From: Paramecium sonneborni
Taxonomy: Eukaryota > Ciliophora > Oligohymenophorea > Peniculida > Parameciidae
Length of the DNA: 64,000 bases
Direction: 5' to 3'
NCBI GenBank assembly: GCA_905182985.1
Contig: CAJJDN010000017.1
Coordinates: 110,874-174,873 of the forward strand
A program made the position numbers and the translations under genes. Shown one piece after another: positions 36,710 to 49,193 of the stretch (positions within the stretch are counted from its first letter, which is position 1; each line of letters opens with the position of its first letter). The notes beneath the pieces are model-generated. The model was not told the DNA's origin. It saw only the letters and a program-made list of their open reading frames with translations, and did not search any database.

Positions 36710-39700
36710 ATGGGATACTTATTAATTGAAGTCCTAAGTGAAATTGCTTTTTACAAAAATCCTACATCATTGTCAGATAGATATTTCAAAGTTTAGCTTT
36801 TAATTTATGCTTTACAATTTTTAGCGCTATTATTTCCAAATGATGGCTGGAATTTATGGAATTACTAATGGGATCCAGTATTTAAATACTGTAAGCAAGT
36901 ACTAAATTGTTTATTAATTTTACCCATTTCAATAAACGAATAAATCCTTCACTAAATAATCGCAGGACTCTTTTTTGCCTTTTAGTCATCTATTATTATA
37001 TTTATTTCTATTTTAACTTTATTTAGAAAAATTTCACCAAATATAGAATTTAATAATGGAATACTTCATTTTATGTTTAGAGTTGCTAATTTTTATTTTC
37101 TCCACATTAATTTATCAATTGGTAATTTATTTCTTTTATTTTATGGAAATCAAATTTTTTGTTAAAAGTTCCAATCATAATAAACTTTAAAATGTTCTTA
37201 ATACCCAATATTTTTTCTTGGATTAGCAGGATTAATGTTGACAATATTATCATAATACATAAGTGTTTACCTTTTCAGATCCTTCTCATTTAAGCCTTTT
37301 TCTATTTTATAGAGTAAGTATTCAATCAATTAAGTACTTTATATCTTATTAAAAGCAATTATGTTTGCAGTATATTTACTTGAAACAAATAGTTTTAACA
37401 TCTATATATTTTTTATTCTCATTAATTGTTTGATCTTATTATAAATGATTGATAATTTTATCTTAAATTCCTACTATCCTCCAAATAATGAATTTAATTT
37501 TAAATTATACTTAACACTTTTTTCTATATCTTTACTAATCACCCTAAACATTCTTTCAGAAAACTCTATAATGAAATAAAGTATGATATTAGAAAGTGTG
37601 ATGTTGATCGGATCTTTTTCATTCTATTTTTCTGAAATTCTTTTTGAGAGAAAAATATTTCATTAATCTCACTAAAGACTTTTATCATCAAGCAAAGCTA
37701 TAGATTTAGTCTAAAGAATTTATGAATTATCATAAGATTTAAAAAAAACAGTAAGATAGAAAAAATTATTTTATTATTATACTTATATTGTATATCACTT
37801 ATAAAATAATAGACATATAAACCATTAGGATTTTTAAGATTTTTCATCAAGAAAATTTATTATTCAATTTTTATAAAGTCAACTAAAATTAGCAAAATAA
37901 AATGCAAAAGTTTCTTTTGAAGATATATAACTAATATATACTAATTTTTTGTCTCATTATTGCAAAAAACCATTACTAAGTTTAGTTGAATTTAGAAAAT
38001 ATGATGTTTTTAATTAACAACAATAATCTTACTTCTTTAAATTTATGAAGAAGTAAATCAACAATAATTTACAATAGACTGTTTAAAAACAACAGTTATC
38101 CAATATTTATTAGACTTAAAATAGAGAATAAGAAAAATAATCTTTGGATATAGTACATATAAGTAAATCAATAATTTTTGAAGAACTTTACATTCCAAAT
38201 ATAATAAAGTTAATGGATGCTAAAATTTATTTTTGGGAACAATTAATAAAAGGTTACAAAACAATATATGAATTTTAAGATGAGTCAATTAATTTGAGCT
38301 AAAAAGTACAAACTCTTTAAACATTGTTATTATCAAATTTATCTTTCGACATAGAAAATATTGGACATATTGGAACAAATTGCAATGTTCTTGAATTAAA
38401 AATTGCTTCAATTTTTTATAGTTCGATAATGAATGACTATTACAATTCAGCTTAATGCGAATTTCTAATATAAGAAATCTTCAATATTGAACACACATTA
38501 TCTTCTGATGTTATCACAAACTTTACATTGGTTGAAGATAAAGTAGCTTTAATAATGATAAGTTTAGTTCGAAATTTAGGTTAAATAATTAATTAAGATA
38601 AGAGAGGATTGTCTCAATACTTTGGTTATGATGATAAAGAATTCTAATAAATATAATATATTAATTAGTTAATGCCTCCATTTTTATCGATGATACATGA
38701 TAATTTATTAGAAGATTATTTATAATAAGCAAAGTCTAAACTATTTTAATCTTATAATATTGTTTTTAGTTCAGATAGATAAGGTTATTTGGTAGCATAA
38801 TAATTAAAGATTGACAATAATTTTCTAATTTAAGATGATTATGTAATAATGGGATGTATGTCTCAAGTGAAAAGAGGAGTAGATTTTTTAATTTTTGGAG
38901 ATGATGGTAAAATTTGGGGTAGTACTTAAAATTTCTTTTAAGCCTACTTTTAAAATTAAAATGAAAAATTTACATTATAAAGATTGACTAGTTAATGCTA
39001 TATATATATGTTTTTCCCATCATTAATTAAGATCATTGATTCATACAAAAACTAACTGGTTTCATAAGATTATGAAGGATTATTTATTGAAGATTCTTGT
39101 ATTTTTTAGGTTAGAGAGAATCTAATAGAATTGATTTAGAATTTTTAATCATAAAATATAAATATGCCAAATAGTAGTAGTCATTTTTAAAAATCTTATC
39201 TGCCCAAAAGGGTGTAGATGTCAGAAGGATCTTTGTCAAGGAAAATTGGTACAATTTCAATATAATAAAATGATTTATAAGAACATTAATAAGATTAAAT
39301 AGCTTAAATTGATTTAAATAGAAAACAATCTGAAGAATCTCTAAAGCCAATTTAATATAATGGAATCCCATTATTAAACAAATAATATTAAAATGAAATT
39401 TTATAATATTTAGAAAGCATTGAAGTATTACATATATGAAATATTATAGGGAAAACCAGCAGAAAAATATTTAATAAAATTTTAATTAAATCTTAAAAGC
39501 ATTGGTAGGGAAAATTACCACAGATCCTTTTTTATATTTGAGATTGTTGATATAAGGAAGAAAGATCTTATAGGGAAATCATTGTCTGAAACATAAATTT
39601 ATTAAACAAATGATAGTAAATATTCTCTTCAAAATAATAATCATAGTAATAGCATAATAAATCTTAGATACAACATAAGGAGAAGAGTAAACATTAAATG

Positions 39701-42258
39701 TCTCTGGATTTATTTAATCAGAATAACCATATTCTGAAATAGTACCTGTAAATAAAGATATTGGTTGTGGAGTGACAGATCTTTTAGAAAGATTAGGACC
39801 ATCAAAAAAAAATAGATAGGATTAAGATGTTGGTTTATTTAATTTAGATTCTGCCAGAGATAGTATGAGTTATGGTCCTTTATCGTAAAGAGCTTAATTC
39901 ATCAATCCAAACTAAAAGGAAGGAGAATTAGAAGAAATTGTTAAATTAGATTAGGATTTTAATTATCTTGGAATTTAACTTAATAGTGCTAGTGCTATTA
40001 TGTAAAAAGGAAAAAACTTATAATTAGATCCTGAAGAAGAATTTGATATTGATGATTCACTTAAATAATAAAAATAATAACATATTGGTAAATCTAGTAG
40101 TGATCATGAAAAAGAAAAAAAAAATGATATTTTAGAAATCATGAAAAAAAATAAAATGAAGGGAAAAAATCATGAAGAAGAAGATTTAGAAGCATTAAAA
40201 TCTAAATCTAGTATGACTTCAGCTACTTCTGGTAATTCAGCAATATAAATAATAAAAAAGTTTTAAAGTACTACTCATTTAACTAAAGGACTTAAATTTA
40301 TAACACTTAGTAGTTTAAGTGTTTTTATCATTATTATTATATTGATTACTGTTCATTTAGTAATTATTACAATTAGTAATTAAGATACTTCTTTAACTAT
40401 AAATGATATAAATGGACCTTTTATATTAAACAGAAGTTATTTGGAAGTTATTTCATTTACATGGAGTCTTATTGTGGGAACTTTAGATATTGTTGACATG
40501 AGTTAATTTATGAAAGAATAAACATATAGTGATTTATATAACACAACTAGTGAAATATATGATGAAATTAATAATATGTATTTAGGGTTTATTGAAATAG
40601 AATAAAGAGGAATGTTATCAACCTAAACTTTTACTTTTCTAAAAGGAAACACAGAAAAAGTTAAATTTCCATATTTTATTAATTTAATTGAAGGAACCCT
40701 GGATAGAGTTGTAAATATAGTAAAAACCGAAATAAAGGATTTCTCTACAGTATTAACTAAAGATTATTTCGATTAATTATTTTTATTGAGATATAATTTG
40801 AACTAATTATATTTGATGTCGTCAGAGTTAATTGAATCTTTGAATATTGTATTTTTAGCACAAACTAATCTTAGGGTTGATGAAATGTAGACTTAAGTAA
40901 TAGTTGAAGTAATTTGTATTGCTGTCATTTTGATAATTGAACTTTATTTTTGGAAACAAATTTAAAATTATAGTCAACAACTAATGCTTTTAACAGGAAG
41001 ATTATAAGAAAGTGATGCAAATGAATTGATTGCACGGGCTTCATTAATTAAAGAAACATTAACTTAATAAAGTGGAAAATATAGTTGGAAAAAACAAAAT
41101 TATTATTCATTAAATTATTCATCTCTAAATACATTAAATTTTGAATTATTGAACTAATAGTCTCGAATTATCAAAGACTTAGCTTTAAAAAATCATTTTG
41201 ATATAAATAAAAATAAAATTCACTAGTAGGAAAACAATAATGTTAATAGAAAATAATAATAAACAAAAAGAAATATTAATGTTGTTTTAAGTTCAAGAAT
41301 TTATAACACTTAAATAAATTTATTATCTTATCTAATTATGTTAGTCATAATTTTTATGATAATATCTGTGATGTTATTTGGAGGATTTTTGTTATTTTCT
41401 TAATAAATTTCTGATTTAGGTCCTTCCTAAGAATTAACTGGAAATTATATTAAATTTACATAAAAGTTAGATACTTTAATGGCATGTGCTTTAATACTTA
41501 AGACCCAGTAATTAGTTTATCATACCTTAATTGAACAATAAATTTATGATAAAGCAACAATAGATTCATTTATATAAACAAATGATATTGCTGAATTATT
41601 CAGTGATTTAAGTAAAATTTATTCAGAAAATTTAACCTCAATATATGAAAGTATTTTAAAGTCAAATAAAATTAAGATAGAAGATAAATAGTAATTATTT
41701 ACCCTCTATTAAGAAGACTTTTGTTTAGAATTGAGTGATGAAATACCAATGTGTAATTTTGAAGAATTTGGATTAGAAAAATTTACATAAACTTTTGGTA
41801 GACCTGACTTACCATAAGATGATAATTAAGAATATGTTAATAAAGGTATTGTTGGAGTAATAAGCAGATTAGATACATTATTTAATTAATTTTTTGATTA
41901 TGAAATAGAGTTTAAATAATTTTAACCTGATCTTGATTTATGTTTAAAATAAATAAGCATGAAAGAGTTTAGAAATGCTGTTTTGGCTCATTTTTTAGAT
42001 ACTAATGATGGAACCAATACATTTTTGGATATCATATACTCAAGTATTTATGGAATATTGGATGAAAATTTGAATTACATATATTTATATTACGGAATTG
42101 TTGGAGTATTTGTTGGAATATCTTATGCTATATTCTACATGGTGATTATCATTAAAACTAATAATAAATTAATTAGAACAAGATTAGCATTAATTACTTT
42201 ACCAATTTCAATTTTAACAGAGTAACATACAATATCAATGTTAAAAAGGTTAAATTGA
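36710..42258 (+). CDS. Giant multi-pass membrane protein, TmcB-like with PAS-like region
   Basis: Two introns (25 nt after ESIE; 22 nt starting GTAATAGCATAAT) give 1833 aa. Residues ~1-340 contain about seven hydrophobic helices (for example YLLIEVLSEIAFY, LFLGLAGLMLTILS). A helical cytosolic region follows. Around residue 710 there is a PAS-like stretch, VIMGCMSQVKRGVDFLIFGD with DGKIWGSTQNFF. A polar Ser/Asp-rich linker leads to four more membrane helices near residues ~1180, ~1380, ~1520 and ~1770, with extracellular-type loops between them. This layout matches my memory of the TmcB/TmcC-like proteins expanded in ciliates, probably sensory. The first Met after an in-frame TGA was taken as the start. 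Confidence 0.7.
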
Positions 42259-42366
42259 ATAATTATAATATATTTTTTTATCATCTATTTGATTATATGT
42301 CAATTAGATTATTTGGTAATAAGTTAAATTTTAATAATATAAAAAAATTAAAATAACATATAGAAT

Positions 42367-42696
42367 ATGTTAGCTAATAATGAATTAGTGTTGGGAGATT
42401 AGTAAATATAAATATGATGAAGACCAAAACAAATAAAGTGTCCTTTTTGTTCAAATTCAACAGTTTCAACAGTTACTTTTAAGAATGGATATATAAGCTA
42501 TATTACGTGTTTTTTAGTTTTGTTGATTTTTGGACTGATGCCAAGTTGTTTGTTAATTCCAGTAATAATGATAATAACGAGAACCTTAATTCATAAGTAG
42601 TTTAAATAAAATGAATTTAGATGTTCTGCATGTAATGAAGATATTGGTGGTGATGGAAAAGTATTTCACGTGTTAGGTGTAAAGGATTCAGTATGA
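42367..42696 (+). CDS. LITAF-like zinc-ribbon membrane protein
   Basis: One 21-nt intron (42402-42422) gives 102 aa. The LITAF architecture is clear: a first CxxC (IKCPFCSNSTVSTV), a hydrophobic membrane-inserting stretch (LLIFGLMPSCLLIPVIMIIT) and a second CxxC (RCSACNEDIGG). In this family the two Cys pairs bind one zinc ion and the hydrophobic part anchors the protein to late endosome/lysosome membranes, where it affects sorting. The length is typical. It follows the giant membrane gene by 108 bp on the same strand. Confidence 0.8.
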
Positions 42697-42719
42697 GTAT
42701 TAATCTATTTTAAAAGATG

Positions 42720-43406
42720 ATGTCATTTAAAATTGGAGAATTTGGTGTAATATTAACAAAAAGAATAGTGATTGGAATATTATTATTAATCTTAACATTA
42801 GGAGTATTGTGGTATAGAATAATGGATATACCAACTTAATAATGGATGGATTATCATTAACATTATACACCAAATATAACAATTACAGATACTTGGACAG
42901 ATTATTTAGAGAAGTGCTCTAAAGAGAAAATATTTTAAAATCGCTAATCTTATTAAAGTTGTGAATAAAAATACATAGATCGTACGATTGTTGATTGGAA
43001 AGGTAAATAAATAAAAAATAATACTAGGTTATGCAATAAGAGTAGAAGATAATTAATAATCATTAATGAAGTTTTTACATCATTCTGTTAATATTTTAGT
43101 AAAGATGGATCCTGCAGAGAGTGAATTCCATCCTGACTTATTATTAACTGCTGATAGTGAAGTAGCATTTCAATTATGTAATTTTTAATTCAAAAGATTT
43201 TAGCTTCTGAAATTGAAAAATTAGAAAGAGGTAGTGAATTCAGTTTTACAGCCGTAATAAAGTCAGTTGGAGATTTTTAAAATATCAGACACTTTCATCT
43301 TCTTAACTTAACTAAACTTGAAGGTTATATAGAAATTCAACCTCATCTTCATTAATAGAGTAGATATGGTAATTCTTAATAGTTTCTTGCTTCATCAAAT
43401 AATTGA
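42720..43406 (+). CDS. Single-pass membrane protein, wolframin C-terminal-like
   Basis: Two introns (43003-43027, 43178-43203) give 211 aa. An N-terminal membrane helix (VIGILLLILTLGVLWYRI) precedes a lumenal-type region with WTDYLEKCSKE and a later block MDPAESEFHPDLLLTADSEV followed by RGSEFSFTAVIKSVGD. The combination of a Cys-bearing W-D-Y-x-x-x-C motif and this beta-rich block reminds me of the OB-like C-terminal domain of wolframin, an ER membrane protein. The match is from memory and modest. It starts 23 bp after the LITAF-like stop. Confidence 0.55.
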
Positions 43407-43467
43407 ATATACGAGTAATATATAAAATAAAGTATATACATATTTATTCAATATTTCATTAAAGACA

Positions 43468-44150
43468 TCATTTTTTAGAGATCTACTTATATTTCCTCTT
43501 ATGTAGCCTACTAACAAAATCCACCTAAGATAGAATTATGTAACTCATACCATTTTTCTTAAGCAATTCTTCAAGATAAGATTATTTACTAGATGCAGAA
43601 GGACAATAATAAAATTAATTTCCATTAGTCTAATTCAGATGTTAAGATTATTCATTTGCATTTGATTGTCTTCGATTTAACTTATCTAAAAATTTTAATG
43701 TTTTTTTGTTCATAATTCGATAAGGACCTTTTGAAAATCTTTACCTTTAATCTTCGATTCTGCACCAAGGACAAATATATTTATATTTAGTATCTTCTAT
43801 GAAGATATCAATTTCAGAAATTCCATTTTTTTATTCACATTATAAATGAGTCTAAACTACTATAAATAAATTTAATACCCATTTTTCGCAACCTTCACAA
43901 TCACAACCAATCCATTTTTACCCATCCAAAAAATTTTAATTATCATCAGAGTATACCTTATTATTTGAATGTAAAATTATACTTATGCACAAAAATAACA
44001 GCACCTTTTTTCATTATATAAATTTAAACATTCCTAACAGAATAATAGAGTTGAATTGCTGAATTTAGCTGGCCAAACTTATGGTGAATCATTTTGACAA
44101 TATTAATTCATACAATCATCTTCTTATTGTTTATCTTAATCATCAGACAT
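43468..44150 (-). CDS. PHD-like zinc-finger protein
   Basis: Two introns (26 and 27 nt) give a 209-aa protein starting MSDDQDKQQEDDC. Cys-rich pairs occur in order: FCQECLNLYNEKRCCYFC, WIGCDCEGCEKWTHLQCEQ and YICPWC. The W-x-x-CxxC-KW-x-H-xx-C pattern is that of a PHD-type finger, which often reads histone tails. A basic C-terminal stretch follows (VSRLHKRKYKQISKK). The gene is complete here; part of it is repeated at 44951-45308 by the assembly duplication. The 27-nt intron falls inside the finger between CEKW and THLQC. Confidence 0.75.
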
Positions 44151-44350
44151 TTTCAATCTTCAAATGTATTTAAATAAGAATTTTATATATTTTATATCTT
44201 AAACTTATATAAGCATTAGATAATTAATGAAAATAATACACTTAATTCTGTAAATTTATGATCTAATATGCTTTCATAGTATCCAAAAACGTGACATCTT
44301 ATAAATAGTTTAAATCTCATAGATATTCGATTAAAAAATATCTATTTTTT

Positions 44351-44949
44351 ATGTTTACTAAACTTTTCAGCTCATTTCGACAATTTAATATCTTTAGAAA
44401 TAATGCCAAACAGTTGATGTTAGTTGGATTATTATCTACAATTTGTTATAGATAGAGATTAAGCTTATAGGTTAATCCAAACATCAAACAATATGGTGAT
44501 AAGCTTAATCGAGCATTCAAAAGAACATTACAACCTGAAGATGATTTTTAGTATAAACTAATATTTCTATTTTAGTAAAAATACAATTATATTATCTGGT
44601 ACATCTAATAAAGAGCTAGCTGAAGGTATCATTGTTAATAATTAATATATAGAGATTGCTGAATATTTGAATATTAAATTAGGCAGCGTCAAAATTGGAA
44701 GATTTGCAGATGGAGAATGTCAAATTTAAGTTTACATAATATATATAATAGGTTCTTGATAATATTAGAGGAAAAGATGTTTTTATAATACAATCAACAT
44801 CACCTCCAGTAAATGATAATTTGATGGAATTATTATTATTAGTGTCTGCATTAAGAAGAGCATCAGCAAGAAAAATTATTGTAGTAGTTCCTTATTATGG
44901 ATATGCAAGACAAGTTATTATTTATATGTATTTGTGATAGGATAGAAAA
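44351..44949 (+). pseudogene. Assembly fragment: 5' part of PRPP synthetase
   Basis: Identical to 45509-46107 and cut off by the N. It encodes the leader and the first ~145 residues of PRPP synthetase, ending in the third intron. I regard it as an assembly artefact rather than a true truncated gene. Confidence 0.88.
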
Positions 44950-44950
44950 N

Positions 44951-45308
44951 TCTTCTATGAAGATATCAATTTCAGAAATTCCATTTTTTTATTCACATTA
45001 TAAATGAGTCTAAACTACTATAAATAAATTTAATACCCATTTTTCGCAACCTTCACAATCACAACCAATCCATTTTTACCCATCCAAAAAATTTTAATTA
45101 TCATCAGAGTATACCTTATTATTTGAATGTAAAATTATACTTATGCACAAAAATAACAGCACCTTTTTTCATTATATAAATTTAAACATTCCTAACAGAA
45201 TAATAGAGTTGAATTGCTGAATTTAGCTGGCCAAACTTATGGTGAATCATTTTGACAATATTAATTCATACAATCATCTTCTTATTGTTTATCTTAATCA
45301 TCAGACAT
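44951..45308 (-). pseudogene. Assembly fragment: 5' part of PHD-like gene
   Basis: Identical to 43793-44150. It carries the start codon and both introns of the PHD-like gene but not its 3' third. An artefact of the same unmerged overlap. Confidence 0.88.
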
Positions 45309-45508
45309 TTTCAATCTTCAAATGTATTTAAATAAGAATTTTATATATTTTATATCTTAAACTTATATAAGCATTAGATAATTAATGAAAATAATACACT
45401 TAATTCTGTAAATTTATGATCTAATATGCTTTCATAGTATCCAAAAACGTGACATCTTATAAATAGTTTAAATCTCATAGATATTCGATTAAAAAATATC
45501 TATTTTTT

Positions 45509-46842
45509 ATGTTTACTAAACTTTTCAGCTCATTTCGACAATTTAATATCTTTAGAAATAATGCCAAACAGTTGATGTTAGTTGGATTATTATCTACAAT
45601 TTGTTATAGATAGAGATTAAGCTTATAGGTTAATCCAAACATCAAACAATATGGTGATAAGCTTAATCGAGCATTCAAAAGAACATTACAACCTGAAGAT
45701 GATTTTTAGTATAAACTAATATTTCTATTTTAGTAAAAATACAATTATATTATCTGGTACATCTAATAAAGAGCTAGCTGAAGGTATCATTGTTAATAAT
45801 TAATATATAGAGATTGCTGAATATTTGAATATTAAATTAGGCAGCGTCAAAATTGGAAGATTTGCAGATGGAGAATGTCAAATTTAAGTTTACATAATAT
45901 ATATAATAGGTTCTTGATAATATTAGAGGAAAAGATGTTTTTATAATACAATCAACATCACCTCCAGTAAATGATAATTTGATGGAATTATTATTATTAG
46001 TGTCTGCATTAAGAAGAGCATCAGCAAGAAAAATTATTGTAGTAGTTCCTTATTATGGATATGCAAGACAAGTTATTATTTATATGTATTTGTGATAGGA
46101 TAGAAAATGTGCACCAAGAGTTCCAATATCAGCAGCAGATGTTGCTAGATTATTAGAAACAGTAGGAGTAGATAGATTAATATCTGTAGATTTACATTGT
46201 GGATAAATTTAAGGGTTTTTTGGACCTAGAGTACCAGTAGATAATCTTGAAGCAAATTTAGTTGCTTAAAATTATTTATCCTTATAAAAGAAATATGAAT
46301 TCAAAGATGTTGCAGTTGTTTCACCAGATGCAGGTGGTGTTTATAGAGCAAAGAAATTTCAAGAATAATTTGATTAACATCATCCTGGAATGTAATCTCA
46401 TTTAGCAATGATTATTAAATAAAGAGAAGGACCAGGAAAAATTGCATAAATGAATCTAGTTGGATCTGTTAAAGGAAAAGATTGTATTATTGTAGATGAT
46501 ATGATTGATACAGCAGTAAAATTTATGACATTTCTTTTAGGGTACACTCTCTGAAGCTGCAAAAGTCTTAAAAGAGCAAGGTGCAAATAGAGTATTTGCA
46601 TTTGCTACTCATGCATTATTTTCTGGCAAAGCATTTACTAATCTATCTAGTCCATCTTTAGATTAAATTATAGTTACAAACACTATTCCTCCTAAAACTC
46701 AAGAAGAAGTCTTAGGAGATAAAATATGTAGATTATCTGTTGGTAATTTATTAGTTAACTTTAAGCTCCCTTATTAGCTGAAGCCATTTATAGAGTCTAA
46801 AAAAAGGAAAGCGTTTCAACTTTATTTGATATTAAACATTGA
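45509..46842 (+). CDS. PRPS: Ribose-phosphate pyrophosphokinase (PRPP synthetase) with leader
   Basis: It makes phosphoribosyl pyrophosphate from ribose-5-phosphate and ATP for nucleotide, His and NAD synthesis. Five introns (25, 22, 27, 25 and 23 nt) give 403 aa. Family motifs are [46 protein letters not shown] (flexible-loop region with DRK) and the PRPP-binding loop [16 protein letters not shown]. The usual enzyme is ~320 aa. Here ~68 extra N-terminal residues begin [20 protein letters not shown], basic and without acidic residues, like a mitochondrial presequence. Introns 2 and 3 begin with GTT and are certain because the protein is conserved across them. Confidence 0.95.
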
Positions 46843-47193
46843 TTTCATTATCCAATTATAATTATCATTTTTCATAAATTATTGCTTTTTATTTAATATC
46901 AGATGATCAAGTGACTTATAAGCACAAATATTCAAAATAATTTTTATTTATTATTATTTTCTCTTTTTACAACTTATAAATTTTTCATCTTATAAAATTT
47001 TTATTGTATTTTATTAAAGATATCAAGATTTTTCTTTCAACAAATTCTATTATAATTATTTCGTTCTTTTATTTTTAGCCTACCTTATACATAAGAAACT
47101 TAGATTCAATAACTTCATTTTATAAATAATCTATTATCATACAATTAACCATGTATTTGATAAAAATTATTTAAAATACTTATAAATAAATTT
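46843..47193. other. Intergenic region
   Basis: 351 bp of AT-rich spacer. A 55-aa minus-strand open frame (47152-46985) starts with ATG, but it is short enough to be chance and shows no domain. Confidence 0.45.
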
Positions 47194-48410
47194 ATGTAGA
47201 TATAGTCTTAATCAATTGGAGAAATAACATATTATTCTGATCAATATGAACCATAATGCCCATATTGTTAATAAGGAGAACATTCTATTTAATCAGATAG
47301 CCATAACTTTTAATCAAATCATCTAATGACAGGATAAGCAATAAGGGGAAGAGGTATCTATTTTATATAACCTTAGTTGTTTATGTTTCTCCAGAAAGAA
47401 TAGTTTCAAGAAAAATAATTGAAAACAATGCTTTATCCCCTTCAATATTCAAATAATAATAAATAATGACTCCACCAAGGATTGCAACTTCTAATCCTCA
47501 AATAATTAATTTATAAAATTCCCTTACTTCAGTGTCTCCAGTTCTGAATTAAAATTAGAAAATTTCTATGTAATAATCTCCAATTTTAATTCATTCATAA
47601 TATATAGTTCCACCATAATCATTTATTTAGCAATAAATTCCTAGTGTTTAATAATCTTCTCAAGATTTCATTACTTCTAAAGAGCTATAAGTATCTTCAC
47701 TAATTTAATAAGAATTACAATCAAAATAAAAAGAATTAGAAGAAAAATTACAAAATTAAACTGAAGAAATTCAGTAATCTAATCAAGCTTATAGATAGTT
47801 ATAATCAGCTTTATAAGAGAAAAAAGAAGATTATGAAAACTTAAAAAAAGCTTACAAATATCAAACCTAATATTCTCCTACATCATAAGTTCCATAATAT
47901 ATAGAAGAATTTTATCAATAATCATAAATTAAAGAGAAAAAAGTAGTTTACACTTAAGAGGATATAGAATTATTTTGGAAACATAGAGTTTTTGAATTGG
48001 AAGCATATTTATATGAATTATGGGCCAAGATTTGTAAGTTAAAACAGTAGAAAGAAGACTAAAAAAAAGATGATAATGTTAAAGTATATATTTGAATAAT
48101 ATTTTAGATTGAATAATTGTAGAGAGAAGTTTGTCAATTGGAACATATTTTAAGATTGAAATCTAATTCTGTTGTTATTTTAAAAAATAAATTGAATAAC
48201 TTAATGTATCAATTTGATCCAGCAACTGAGGTTACAAAATAATATGACTAAAAATTATAAGAAGTTAGACAATAGGTGATGAGTTTAAATTCAAAATATT
48301 AAAAAGTTCAAGAAGAAATATAAGTTGTTTAGGCATAAAATCAATAAAATAAATTTAGAATGAATGATAATGAAGTTATACCAAATAGTAAATAGATAAT
48401 TTAAATTTGA
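47194..48410 (+). CDS. Coiled-coil protein with Gln/Ser/Pro-rich N-terminus
   Basis: Two introns (23 and 24 nt) give 389 aa. The first ~170 residues are low-complexity Gln/Ser/Pro/Ile-rich with an early CPYC pair (EPQCPYCQQGEHS). From ~165 to 235 and again from ~270 to 370 there is coiled coil (KELEEKLQNQTEEIQQ; LQEVRQQVMSLNSKYQKVQ). Between them lies IELFWKHRVFELEAYLYELW, an aromatic helix that may be a conserved core. No membrane segment. The family is not recognised; a cytoskeletal or basal-body role is possible by analogy only. Confidence 0.7.
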
Positions 48411-48643
48411 ACTTATTTTTATATAATTAGTAAATGAATTTAAAAAATCTTTATTAAAAATAAAAAGATGAATTTCCATCTGAATTTCAAATATAATAGA
48501 TTGTAATACTAAGATAGAAATCATATTCAATAATTATAAAGTGATATTTTTAATACAATTGGTTTTGAAAGTAAAAAATAAATAGGATTAACAAGTAATT
48601 TTTTCAAAAAAATTATTCAATATATTTATAAATTAAAAATATA

Positions 48644-48995
48644 ATGTAAGGATTTAAAGTAGAGACGATTACTCCAGGTGATGGTAAATCATTTCCTTAG
48701 AAAGGGTAATATATAAAAATAATATAGATAATAAGTGAAAGTACATTACGTTGGAACTTTACTAGATGGATCTGAATTTGATTCATCAAGAAAAAGAGGA
48801 AAACCTTTTTAATTTATTTTAGGTGCAGGAAAAGTTATAAAGGGTTGGGATTAAGGAGTAGCAAAACTATCAAAAGGAGAGAAAGCTATTTTGACTTGTC
48901 CACCTGATTATGCATATGGAGCTTAAGGATATCCACCAGTTATCCCACCTAATTCAACATTGAAATTTGAAGTAGAATTATTAGATTTTGCATGA
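48644..48995 (+). CDS. FKBP: FKBP12-type peptidyl-prolyl isomerase
   Basis: A 109-aa single-domain FKBP with one intron at 48706-48727, the standard length for FKBP12. Conserved blocks are [55 protein letters not shown] and TLKFEVELLDF. The active-site residues Tyr, Asp, Phe, Trp and the YAYG Tyr are all present. It should catalyse proline cis-trans isomerisation in the cytosol and bind FK506-type ligands. No targeting peptide. Confidence 0.96.
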
Positions 48996-49120
48996 TATCT
49001 ATATTTTAATAAAAGATAAAATAGTTAAATTTAGACATATATACAGATATAGAGGTTTTAAGTAATTAAGCCACCTGCCTAATATAATATTGTAATAAAA
49101 AATAAATATTAAAAAAAACA

Positions 49121-49193
49121 TGATCACGGCCAGTCTCGAACTGGCGGCCTCGTCCTTGTTAGGGACGCGTGATAACCCCTACACCACGCGATC
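49121..49193 (-). tRNA. tRNA-Val (anticodon AAC)
   Basis: The 73-nt minus-strand sequence folds fully. The acceptor stem is GATCGCG with CGTGATC (one G-U pair) and discriminator A. The D arm is closed by GTG/CAC. The anticodon stem CGTCC/GGACG encloses the loop CTAACAA, so the anticodon is AAC, reading GUU Val. The variable loop is 5 nt and the T arm is GCCAG-TTCGAGA-CTGGC. There is no intron. The B box GTTCGAGAC is present, and a T8 run (49111-49118, minus strand) a few bases beyond the 3' end is a Pol III terminator. Its GC content stands out from the surroundings. Confidence 0.96.

Larger units (their letters stand above)
43793..46107. repeat. Direct duplication around a single N (1157 bp)
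   Basis: Copy 1 spans 43793-44949, the N is at 44950 and copy 2 spans 44951-46107, an offset of 1158 bp. The copies look identical. The block holds the 5' part of the PHD-like gene and the 5' part of PRPP synthetase. Copy 1 stops inside the third PRPP synthetase intron and copy 2 starts inside an exon of the PHD gene, both arbitrary positions. This is the signature of unmerged overlapping contigs. Confidence 0.93.

Noticed and set aside
44351..45308. True tandem duplicates of PRPP synthetase and the PHD-like gene
   Set aside because: The copies are identical, truncated at arbitrary points and separated by a single N, so an assembly overlap explains them better.
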